DNA of 64,000 nt from Acinetobacter junii CIP 64.5 (GTDB taxonomy: Bacteria > Pseudomonadota > Gammaproteobacteria > Pseudomonadales > Moraxellaceae), in the NCBI RefSeq assembly GCF_000368765.1, contig NZ_KB849655.1:402977-466976 (forward strand), in the 5' to 3' direction. Below the pieces are notes generated by a model. That model ran no database searches, was not told where the DNA came from, and worked only from the letters and a program-made list of their open reading frames with translations. Positions 43,227 through 52,200 of this stretch are shown here, one piece after another (within the stretch, counting starts at the first letter, position 1; every line of letters starts with the position of its first letter). The translations under genes were made by a program, and so were the position numbers.

Positions 43227-43727
43227 TTAAATGCCCAAATGTAGAACATATAAACTATTATTAGAATCAATGACCTTCTGTATAAGCTCTGACAATATTT
43301 CAAATTGTTGTATTACTACACGCTTTTGCATAATGATTTTTTCATAACCAGCTGTTTCTCGTAAAATACGATCAACATTCTCATTTGGATCAATCACATC
43401 ATCATATACTTGAACAAAAGTATATATGCCTGTTAACGTTAAAACATTCGGCGATAACTTTAAAATATTGACTAGACTAGAAAATAAAATTAAAGCTTCT
43501 GTAGCTCCCTCAACATCCATAATAGTCATCGCATGATAATCAAGTCCATATATTCTTTTTTTTAATAAAGGACTATAGGTTGGTAACCATTTTAGATAAT
43601 CCATAAAATATAGAATTAAATCATCATGGATTGAAACATCGAAAGAAATACCCCCAATAAGATCACAACAGTCATCGTAAGAGAATTCATTTTTATTCAA
43701 TAAAACAAAATCATGTGTAAGTGTCAC
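43227..43727 (-). CDS. Hypothetical protein of the nuclease cassette
   Basis: 166 aa, cytoplasmic, acidic and AT-rich in codon use. I do not recognise a domain. Acidic runs such as VQVDDVIDPNENVD-like VYDDVIDPNENVDRI and a helical C-terminus are visible. It is the distal gene of a minus-strand set following a PD-(D/E)XK protein and a 67-codon gene, 27 nt away from the latter. In such AT-rich sets the last gene is sometimes an immunity or accessory factor, but nothing here shows it. Confidence 0.6.
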   Translation of the reverse strand: MTLTHDFVLLNKNEFSYDDCCDLIGGISFDVSIHDDLILYFMDYLKWLPTYSPLLKKRIYGLDYHAMTIMDVEGATEALILFSSLVNILKLSPNVLTLTGIYTFVQVYDDVIDPNENVDRILRETAGYEKIIMQKRVVIQQFEILSELIQKVIDSNNSLYVLHLGI

Positions 43728-43754
43728 TTTATCTACCTAATATTTGCTATATAA

Positions 43755-43958
43755 TTATATGGGTCTTTTTTCCATTTTACTTGATATAAAATAAATTAAA
43801 AAATTCAATTTTTTGGAAATTGACTTCTTGAAAATTTTTGCATCCACACAAACAACTCTTTGGTTCATTTTGGTATTAAAGATCGATCTCTCTTTTAGCA
43901 TCTTCTCATATTCAAAATATTTTAAATAATAAAAGTGATATCTTAATATTTCCATCAT
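43755..43958 (-). CDS. Small basic protein coupled to the PD-(D/E)XK gene
   Basis: 67 aa, rich in Lys, Phe and Tyr, with no recognisable domain. The ATG overlaps the stop of the nuclease gene by 4 nt (ATGA), so translational coupling is likely. Composition is strongly AT-driven, so it might instead be the degraded start of a longer gene. The weakest call of the cassette. Confidence 0.4.
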   Translation of the reverse strand: MMEILRYHFYYLKYFEYEKMLKERSIFNTKMNQRVVCVDAKIFKKSISKKLNFLIYFISSKMEKRPI

Positions 43959-45229
43959 GAATCTTCATCTAGTTGCTTAAATTCTTCAATAACAAAATTA
44001 AAATTAGCAATGATTTCACAAATCCAACTATCAAATATTTCATTATCTTGAGTAACCAATAAATCAAGCGTTATTGAATCAAAATTACGTATATTACATA
44101 CTGATTTACTCATCCAAGACATCTCTAGTTTATTTTTATTGCTCTGAGATAACCATAAAGAATCATCAATAACATCTTTTAAATTTATAGTACTATCTTC
44201 ACAAACCACACCATAATGCAATCCTTCTGTGACAACAATAATCATAAATTTTAACAAAGGTACTGACTCGTGCTCAAAAATACATCCGATAAAATCTCGA
44301 CTCATTCGCTTTGATTTTTGTACATTTTTAAACCACATTTTGCATTTTGATAAATCATGCCGAACACTATTATATTTACTATCAAGTGAAATTGAGTATC
44401 CTTGATGTTGATTAAAATTTGTATCAATCACACTAAAAAATCTTTCTAACAACTCACCACGAAACTCTTGGCTCTGAAATATATGATTAATATCCGAAAT
44501 AGCTTTAAACTGTTTTGCATCAACAGAAAGTAATAATTCCTTAATTGTGTTCTTATTGGACATAATATTTCCCGTCATCTGTAGAATTAAATTTTTATAT
44601 TGCTGTATAGCAGCCAAGATATTCATCTTATTATTTAAATATTGCTCTATCTCATTTAACCACTCTAATAAATCATTTTGATAATTTAGTACCGAAAGAC
44701 TGACTGGTTGTGCAAGATCACCATTTAAATAGTAACCATCATCATTCTTGATAATATGACCTAATGATTTTTGACTTGGTTGAGCATCAGACAGAGATAA
44801 GTAAATCAGTATTGGTTGTTTATTTTTTGCTATGCAATATGAATAATAACGATTTAATTGCCTACTTTGATCTGAGGCATAAATCTTATTTTCAATAATC
44901 ATGATTTGATGATCATTTCTGATTAAAATATCAAATTGATCTTTTCCTTCCCGCTTTTCCCTTTCAACAACTACTTTTGTATTTATATCAAAATTCGGTG
45001 AGAAACGTTCAACAAATATTTTAAGAAAGATGTCTCCTTGACCATGACTCCCTTTAGGATTGAGTAAGTCAGCAATAATTGGAGTATGTGTATGTACTTC
45101 ACTTGTTGCCATTCCCATTATTTTGATCAGGTTAAAATATTCGCCTTTCGTTTTATTTTTTACAATATTTTCTTCATTTCTCTCTACCACATGATCTATT
45201 AAATTTAATAATTGAGTTTTTATATCCAC
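43955..45229 (-). CDS. PD-(D/E)XK nuclease superfamily protein (PDDEXK_4 type)
   Basis: 424 aa. The N-terminal third fits the PDDEXK_4 group: SEVHTHTPIIADLLNPKGSH, then FDILIRN with Asp100 and IIENK with Glu113-x-Lys115, and Gln121 in SRQLNRY. These are the usual magnesium-binding and catalytic residues of restriction-type nucleases, so it is probably active. The C-terminal 200 residues are not recognised and may bind target or sensor. No methylase or helicase adjoins. Proteins of this group often lie in defence islands. The stretch is more AT-rich than its flanks, which suggests transfer. Its role in defence is inference. Confidence 0.78.
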   Translation of the reverse strand: MDIKTQLLNLIDHVVERNEENIVKNKTKGEYFNLIKIMGMATSEVHTHTPIIADLLNPKGSHGQGDIFLKIFVERFSPNFDINTKVVVEREKREGKDQFDILIRNDHQIMIIENKIYASDQSRQLNRYYSYCIAKNKQPILIYLSLSDAQPSQKSLGHIIKNDDGYYLNGDLAQPVSLSVLNYQNDLLEWLNEIEQYLNNKMNILAAIQQYKNLILQMTGNIMSNKNTIKELLLSVDAKQFKAISDINHIFQSQEFRGELLERFFSVIDTNFNQHQGYSISLDSKYNSVRHDLSKCKMWFKNVQKSKRMSRDFIGCIFEHESVPLLKFMIIVVTEGLHYGVVCEDSTINLKDVIDDSLWLSQSNKNKLEMSWMSKSVCNIRNFDSITLDLLVTQDNEIFDSWICEIIANFNFVIEEFKQLDEDS

Positions 45230-45237
45230 AATTTATC

Positions 45238-45273
45238 CAAAAAATAAGGGCTGATTACTCAGCCCTTATTTTT
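45238..45273 (-). terminator. Terminator of acnB
   Basis: AATAAGGGCTGA-ttac-TCAGCCCTTATT, a 12-bp perfect stem with T tracts on both sides. It ends the acnB transcript on the minus strand and insulates the nuclease cassette just downstream. Confidence 0.88.
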
Positions 45274-45301
45274 AACTCATTAAAACTTAATTATCAATAA
45301 A

Positions 45302-47941
45302 TTAAGTTAACTGAGCAGCTTGGATTTTCTTAGTATCAACTTGATCAGCTTCTTTTGTATATTCGCTCATCTTGTCGAAGTTTAAGTATTTGTAGATGTC
45401 AGCAGAAGCGCTGTCGATTTGCGACGCGTACTGTTGATATTCTTCTGGACTTGGTAATTTACCAAGTACCGCAGCTACAGATGCAAGCTCAGCAGAAGCT
45501 AAGTAAACGTTTGCACCTTGACCTAAACGGTTCGGGAAGTTACGAGTAGAAGTTGATACACATGTTGTGTTCGGTGCTACGCGTGCTTGGTTACCCATAC
45601 AGAGTGAACAACCTGGCATTTCAGTACGTGCGCCTGATTTACCATAGATGTTATAGAAGCCTTCTTCCATCAACTGATGCTCATCCATACGCGTTGGTGG
45701 CGCAATCCAAAGACGAGTTGATAAAGAACCACCTGGTACTTGCTCAAGCAATTTACCTGCAGCACGGAAGTGACCGATGTTTGTCATACAAGAACCGATG
45801 AATACTTCATCAATTTTGTCGCCTTGAACTTCAGAAAGAAGTTTAGCGTCATCTGGATCGTTCGGGCAGCAAAGAATTGGTTCTTTGATGTCAGCAAGAT
45901 CGATTTCGTAAACTTTTAAGTATTCTGCATCAGCATCAGCTTTTAACAGGCTTGGGTTATCTAACCACTTCTGCATGTTTTCAGCACGGCGCGCTATTGT
46001 ACGAGCATCGCCATAACCTTCTGCGATCATCCACTTCAACATCGTGATGTTAGAACGTAGGTATTCAGCAACTTTCTCTTCAGAAAGCGTGATTGAACAG
46101 CCAGCAGCAGAACGCTCAGCAGATGCGTCAGAAAGTTCAAATGCTTGCTCAACAGTCAAGTCATTTTCCATTTCTGATAAGTCGATTTCCAAGATACGAC
46201 CAGAGAAGATGTTTTTCTTACCTTTCTTCTCTACAGTTAAGTCACCAGCTTTGATCGCATAGTAAGGAATCGCATGTACAAGGTCACGTAAAGTAATACC
46301 AGGCTGCATTTTACCTTTGAACTTAACAAGTACAGACTCAGGCATGTCAAGTGGCATAACACCAGTTGCAGCTGCGAACGCAACCAGACCAGAACCCGCT
46401 GGGAATGAAATACCGATTGGGAAACGAGTATGTGAGTCACCACCAGTACCAACTGTATCTGGAAGTAACATACGGTTTAACCAAGAGTGGATAATACCAT
46501 CACCTGGACGTAAAGATACACCGCCACGGTTCATGATGAAGTCTGGTAATGTATGGTGAGTTGTTACGTCAACTGGTTTTGGATACGCAGCAGTGTGACA
46601 GAAAGACTGCATCACTAAGTCAGCTGAGAAGCCCAAGCACGCCAAGTCTTTTAACTCGTCACGCGTCATAGGACCAGTTGTATCTTGAGAACCAACAGTG
46701 GTCATCTTAGGTTCACAGTAAGTTCCAGGACGGATACCTTGACCTTCAGGAAGACCACATGCGCGACCTACCATCTTCTGAGCTTGTGTAAAACCTTTAC
46801 CAGTGTCAGCAGGTTGTACTGGAGTACGGAATAAAGTAGAAGGCTCAAGACCTAACTCTTCACGCGCTTTAGCTGTTAAACCACGACCAATAATCAGGTT
46901 AATACGACCACCAGCGCGTACTTCGTCTAAAAGTACAGGCGTTTTAAGCTCAGCTTCTGCAATTTGTGCACCGTCTTTGTATGCAGTAACTTTTGCAGCA
47001 GCATGATCAATTTTCAATACAACTTCGTCGCCCATGTTCATGTTCGCAACGTCGATTTCAACAGGTAATGCACCTGCATCTTCCATTGTATTGAAGAAAA
47101 TTGGAGCGATCTTAGAACCTAAGCACACACCACCATCTTTTTTATTTGGAATGTGTGGAAGTTCGTTACCGAAGAACCAAAGTACAGAGTTAGTTGCAGA
47201 TTTACGGCTTGAACCCGTACCAACAACGTCACCCACGTAAGCAACTTGATTGCCTTTCGCGATCAATTCTTTGATTTGGCTTAATGGACCAACTTCACCT
47301 GGTTTTTCAGGGTAGATACCGTCACGCTCGTTTTTCAACATTGCATTTGCGTGTAATGGGATATCTGGACGGCTCCAAGCGTCTTGAGCTGGAGACAAGT
47401 CATCAGTATTCGTCTCACCTGTTACTTTGAACACAGTGATTTTGATTTCTTCTGGAACGTCAGGACGGCTTGTGAACCATTCTGCTTCAGCCCAAGATTG
47501 CAATACAGCTTTAGCAGCAACATTACCTGCTTTAGCTTTGTCTGCTACATCATGGAATGCATCAAATACAAGAAGTGTTTTTTTCAATGCTTCAGCTGCT
47601 AATTCAGCAAGCTCAGCATTATCTAAAAGATCAACAAGAGGAGCTACGTTGTAACCACCAAGCATCGTGCCTAGTAAGTAAACTGCGCGTTCTTTAGTTA
47701 CAAGTGGAGAAGTCGCTTCACCTTTCGCAACCGCAGATAAGAAAGCAGCTTTAACGTATGCAGCTTGGTCAACACCCGCTGGAACACGATTTTCAAGCAA
47801 ATCTACTAAATATGCTTCTTCGCCTGCTGGTGGATTTTTTAATAAAGTTACAAGTTCAGCAGTTTGAGCATCATCAAGCGGCTTCGGTGGGACTCCGAGT
47901 GCGGCACGTTCTTCAACGTGTTGGCGGTAAGCTTCTAGCAC
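45302..47941 (-). CDS. acnB: Bifunctional aconitate hydratase 2 / 2-methylisocitrate dehydratase AcnB
   Basis: 879 aa, the citrate-cycle enzyme converting citrate to isocitrate. The HEAT-like N-terminal domain (residues 1-160: ERAALGVPPKPLDDAQTAEL), the swivel domain (160-380) and the Fe-S core (from about 380) are in the AcnB order. Cysteines of the 4Fe-4S cluster lie in FIGSCMTNIGHFRAAG and PGCSLCMGNQARV; GDSHTRFPIGISF is also present. The start is GTG, backed by GAGGAA about 10 nt upstream. Single gene with a hairpin in its leader and a strong terminator. Confidence 0.95.
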   Translation of the reverse strand: MLEAYRQHVEERAALGVPPKPLDDAQTAELVTLLKNPPAGEEAYLVDLLENRVPAGVDQAAYVKAAFLSAVAKGEATSPLVTKERAVYLLGTMLGGYNVAPLVDLLDNAELAELAAEALKKTLLVFDAFHDVADKAKAGNVAAKAVLQSWAEAEWFTSRPDVPEEIKITVFKVTGETNTDDLSPAQDAWSRPDIPLHANAMLKNERDGIYPEKPGEVGPLSQIKELIAKGNQVAYVGDVVGTGSSRKSATNSVLWFFGNELPHIPNKKDGGVCLGSKIAPIFFNTMEDAGALPVEIDVANMNMGDEVVLKIDHAAAKVTAYKDGAQIAEAELKTPVLLDEVRAGGRINLIIGRGLTAKAREELGLEPSTLFRTPVQPADTGKGFTQAQKMVGRACGLPEGQGIRPGTYCEPKMTTVGSQDTTGPMTRDELKDLACLGFSADLVMQSFCHTAAYPKPVDVTTHHTLPDFIMNRGGVSLRPGDGIIHSWLNRMLLPDTVGTGGDSHTRFPIGISFPAGSGLVAFAAATGVMPLDMPESVLVKFKGKMQPGITLRDLVHAIPYYAIKAGDLTVEKKGKKNIFSGRILEIDLSEMENDLTVEQAFELSDASAERSAAGCSITLSEEKVAEYLRSNITMLKWMIAEGYGDARTIARRAENMQKWLDNPSLLKADADAEYLKVYEIDLADIKEPILCCPNDPDDAKLLSEVQGDKIDEVFIGSCMTNIGHFRAAGKLLEQVPGGSLSTRLWIAPPTRMDEHQLMEEGFYNIYGKSGARTEMPGCSLCMGNQARVAPNTTCVSTSTRNFPNRLGQGANVYLASAELASVAAVLGKLPSPEEYQQYASQIDSASADIYKYLNFDKMSEYTKEADQVDTKKIQAAQLT

Positions 47942-47965
47942 AGTGTTATTCCTCTTTTTTAAAAA

Positions 47966-48007
47966 ATTACTTGTAAGTTCCAGCTTTTTTCAAGCTCTAC
48001 AAGTAAT
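47966..48007 (-). promoter_or_regulatory. Stem-loop in the acnB leader
   Basis: ATTACTTGTA (47966-47975) and TACAAGTAAT (47998-48007) form a perfect 10-bp stem, with AGCTT/AAGCT adding a second 5-bp stem inside. It lies 25 nt ahead of the acnB start on the minus strand. It may fold in the 5' UTR or be a protein-binding palindrome in DNA. The remaining 190 nt up to 48200 show only the terminator of the next gene. Confidence 0.5.
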
Positions 48008-48162
48008 ATGGACAGCAAAATTTTACTAGACTTCGACTTAAAAGTTAATGGAACTACCGTATTTCTACGTGATGCCCATTATTTTATAGCGAAATGTTTG
48101 TCACTTTTGAATACCGCTTTGGTCTTAGATCAAAGCCTAATAAAACAACGAATTAGGTACAT

Positions 48163-48189
48163 AAAAAAAGACAACTCTTGTTGTCTTTT
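48163..48189 (-). terminator. Terminator of the 121-aa lipoprotein gene
   Basis: AAAAGACAAC-tctt-GTTGTCTTTT, a 10-bp stem followed by T residues on the minus strand, 11 nt after the stop. Confidence 0.85.
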
Positions 48190-48200
48190 CAATGGTCAAA

Positions 48201-48566
48201 TTAAAATGATTTATAGTTCGGTAACTTATCATGTGGTGTTACCAAACATTGATCCGTAAATTTCTTCTTTAAATCTTCACGGATCGTATCAGGATCAGAC
48301 TTCAACTGATCTGCTGGAAGTCTGTAAACCGTTTCAATAATTTCGAAAATAAATTTACTCGTCATCTCATCTTCAATCTTGCTCGCATGTTCTTTTGCTT
48401 GCTTTTCTTCAATTCCATTCTGACGATCTAGTGCAATAGAACGAGCTGCATTGCCAATACTTACGCAATAGCCATGCCACTGTTGTTCTGGTGTTAAAGG
48501 CTCTTTCTTACCACAACCCATCAAAATCAAACCGAGTGCAATCAATACAACCTTTTTCATCTTCAT
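48201..48566 (-). CDS. Hypothetical small lipoprotein
   Basis: 121 aa with signal peptide and lipobox (LMGCGKK, Cys18). The mature part is a helical, charged domain with two further cysteines (GYCVSIG and DQCLV), perhaps a disulfide. No family recognised. Single gene between acnB and the DUF4124 gene, with its own terminator. Confidence 0.75.
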   Translation of the reverse strand: MKMKKVVLIALGLILMGCGKKEPLTPEQQWHGYCVSIGNAARSIALDRQNGIEEKQAKEHASKIEDEMTSKFIFEIIETVYRLPADQLKSDPDTIREDLKKKFTDQCLVTPHDKLPNYKSF

Positions 48567-48662
48567 ACTGCAGCTAATTAGATGTAGACATCATACTCAA
48601 ACTCTAGCATTTTGCAAAAAAGATGCATTTAAAAACATTAGCTATCGCTAAAAAATTACATA

Positions 48663-49124
48663 TCATTTTGTACACGACATGTTGTTTGCTGTTTTGAGAC
48701 ATTTGCCACCAGTCGAAGAGAGATATGTATTGCCTTGTACTAGATTGTAAGCCTTACCTTTAGTATCCCAACAACGAACCCCGTTACAATTCTTGATCGG
48801 ATTCAAAACATCTGTTTTTGCTGCAAGTGCTACATTTTTAGTTTGTGGTGTTGTTGCAACTGCGGCTGTTTTTGTTTCTTTAACCAATTGAGCCTGAACT
48901 TGGGTTGGTACAGCATGATTGGCTGTGTTTCCAACCATCATATTTTGTTTGGATGTATCAAGTTGAGGCTCTTGTTTCTTAGTGGGTGGCGGTGTCGCTG
49001 AATATGTAGTTACACCCTTTGCATCTACCCATTTGTAGTATTCTTTCGCATTAAGTTGAAATGAACTACTCATCAAACCAATACTAACGATTGCCAAAAG
49101 CTGACTAAAAGTGACACATTTCAT
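48663..49124 (-). CDS. DUF4124 domain protein, exported
   Basis: 153 aa: signal peptide (about 1-26, ending LNAKE), then the DUF4124 core YYKWVDAKGVTTYSATPPP, a variable linker, and a C-terminal part with four cysteines (NCNGVRCWDTKG, KCLKTANNMSCTK) that may form disulfides in the periplasm. The DUF4124 motif is found in many exported proteobacterial proteins without assigned function. Single gene. Confidence 0.85.
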   Translation of the reverse strand: MKCVTFSQLLAIVSIGLMSSSFQLNAKEYYKWVDAKGVTTYSATPPPTKKQEPQLDTSKQNMMVGNTANHAVPTQVQAQLVKETKTAAVATTPQTKNVALAAKTDVLNPIKNCNGVRCWDTKGKAYNLVQGNTYLSSTGGKCLKTANNMSCTK

Positions 49125-49208
49125 TCCCTTTCTCCAAAAAATGTCATTTATCTATATTTTTCAATTACTTATATATAATAATATCACATTTATATTGTAA
49201 AAGTACTA

Positions 49209-49244
49209 TAAAAAAAGCTGCCTTATCTAAACAAGGCAGGTTTT
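49209..49244 (-). terminator. Terminator of the tamA-tamB unit
   Basis: CTGCCTT-atctaaac-AAGGCAG, with T residues following on the minus strand, 12 nt after the tamB stop. Confidence 0.8.
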
Positions 49245-49255
49245 ATAAAGTTTAT

Positions 49256-52200
49256 CTAGAAGCGCCAGTTGTAGAATAAATCGATAGCTCGTTCTAAGGA
49301 CTGACTTGCTTCCAAATAAAGTCGACGATTCATTTGATATCGCAAAGTCAATTTATTGACAGGTGTAAATACACCAATACCATAACGGATAAATAAGTCT
49401 GGCGTAATATAACCCGTTAAACTCACTTGGGTATCGTCGCCAGTTCCTTGAGCATCTAATGCCAATCCACTTAAGCCAAAAGTTCGCCCAATTTGATTGG
49501 TTAAAGCCCTAGTTCCACCTAAGCCCATGCTGATCCCAGCGGCAGCGATTGTATTATTAACATCAGATTTAAAGCCTTCAGTGTTACTTAAACCGCTACC
49601 ACCTTCATTAATACGTCCTGTTAATAATGCATTGAGTGCTTCTTGCTCAGACAGACCAGCATCATTGTACACTTGAACATTAGGCACGGTCGCTGTACCC
49701 GTAACACGCACACCAACCATGCTTCCTTGTACAGGTTTATTTGCATCAATATCTAAGGTTGGGTTTGCTAGAGGTCCATTAAAACGAGCAATTGCACGAT
49801 TCAAGTCGAGACTCTGACCATAAGCTTCGATCTTCACTTTCTGGCTTACACCAATTGCACCATTTGCTCGCATGGCTGTTTCTAAACCACGTTGTGACAG
49901 ATGTAGACGTCCGACCAATGGGATATTACTTTCAAAGCCTTGGAAAATAACTTGATTACCGAGATTTACCGTCATATCAGCACGGATATCCCATGGTTTC
50001 GCTGCTTTTAAAGTAGCGAGTAGATCTTGTCCTTGATGCACCACACGTACATCAGGTGAAACATTCACCACCGTTGCTGAACTTTCTGGCATGGAAATAC
50101 GAGCACGAGGAACATCAATCGTACCTTTCAAACTTAAACGTTGAGCAAATGGATAAACATCCAAGCTTAAATCGGGTTTAACAATCGCTGTAATCATTGG
50201 TGCTTGGCGAACTAATAGATTATCGCCTTTAAGTGTTAATGCTAAATGAGGATCATTTTTCCAGTCAAAGCTCCCTTTTAAACGACCTACACCTTGTCCA
50301 CTATTAAATGCACCATCTATGCTTGCTGAATCTTGTCGAATCGAAGAGTAAAGCTGAATATTATTTAAATTCACAGGTAATGAAATCATACTAATAGCGC
50401 CATTTTTCAATCGCATTTCACCTGTAAATTGTGGTTGTGTTAAAGTTCCGTCCACTTTTCCAGCAAGTGATAAGGTGCCAGCCATAGAACGTACATCTTT
50501 AATAAATGGCTTAAATACTTTGAGCTGAACTTCATCAAAAGCAATTTCACCGCGCATTGGCATATTTGTTTGGAATGGATTAATAATCACATTGGCATAA
50601 CCTGTTCCAATATCAGGTGTTTTCATATCCACTCTGAATAACAATCCTTCACCAACGCTTTTTGCGATCAAACTAAGTTCATCATAAGTAACCGTTGTTG
50701 CAGGATCTTGGGGATCAGCAGCAGCAAGACCAATTTCACCTTTACGGGTTACTAATGTCGCATCTAATTTTGGTCGCGTACCATTTGCCCATGATGCACG
50801 TGCATAACCATTTAACTGTCCTGTAACAGCTAAACCTTCTGGCATAAATGCAGCAAAATCATTTAAATCAAGATTTTTAGTGAGAAAAGAAACATTTCCT
50901 TTGGTTTTACTTATACGTGCAGCCTGATCAAGACATAACTGGCTATGAGAGCTTGACCAACAATGCTGTCCTACAAACAATTCAGTAGCAGATGAGGTAT
51001 ATATAATCGGCGCACTTTGATTCTGTACTAGACTAATTCTACGCGAAGTGAAATTACCTTTTTGCAACTGACCTAACCAATCGTTGTTTTGATTAAAGCC
51101 ACCTGCGAGTTGAACATAAAAATTAGACTGCTTATTTTTACTTTCGACTTTTAACAAATGCGCTTTGCGAGTACCAGCGAGATTCACAACTGCATTTTCA
51201 ATTTCACGATTTCCATTGCGTACTTGATTTACCTTCGCAGTCAAAATCGTTGGTGTCGTCTCTGAAGTTGGTAGTTCGCCTTGCACACGTAATGACTTAA
51301 TACTAACTAGGTTGTTAAATGCAAAATTATCTACAGCGATGTTTGCTGTTGCTTTCAGTTTCGGTTGAGATTGTATATTTAAATTACCATACGCTCGACC
51401 TTGCAATCCCGGATAGATTTCATACAAAGCTGGTGCGTTTAATTTAACTTTTAAGCTTTGTGCATTACCTGTTGCTTGTAATTGGTTTTGTGCATATGCA
51501 AAAAATAAATCATTTGCTTCAAACTGTTGTGGTAAGAACCCTTTTTGATTTGAATCAAGCAAAAGTGTTAAATTACCTCGTCCTCGAACAGGTTTATTGT
51601 TAATAAAACCTGCGGCATTGAGTTGACGTATATCAACTCGTTTTAGATCATCAGACCACACTCCCTGTGATTTGACATGTCCTGAAATTTCACCTTTGAC
51701 ACTAGAAACAAAATATTGGGGCTTGAAACGAACTAATGAAGTTTCGATATTCCAACCTAATTTATCTTTTAAATTGACTGAACCTGTTGCAAATAATTTA
51801 CCAGCCACACCATCATGCTTTAACTCATTAATTTTGACGTAATCTGGTGTGCCAGCAACATCAATTTTTAATAATCCATTTGCCTGATTTAAAGCATTTA
51901 ATGAACCATCATACTGAACCGCATAACTCTTAAATCCACCACCATTTTTTTGATCATGGAAAATTAAAGCTACTGTACTTTTCCCTTTAAGTGCAATTTT
52001 TTCAGATGTATTTGATTGGGCTAACTGACCATTTAAATCAATATTATCAAATTGAATAATCTGCTGATTTGGTTTAGCAAAACCTTTAGCAACAATTTGT
52101 CCATTTAATAAATTTACTGGTGCAGCTGTAGCTACAGTTTGTGGATTGAAATTATCTGCTTTAAGCGTTGCACTCCATGAAAGTTGCTGTTTTTCAGTTG

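Noticed and set aside
48008..48259. 83-codon plus-strand frame upstream of acnB
   Set aside because: It crosses the terminator of the lipoprotein gene and overlaps its 3' end; no ribosome-binding site and no recognisable protein pattern.
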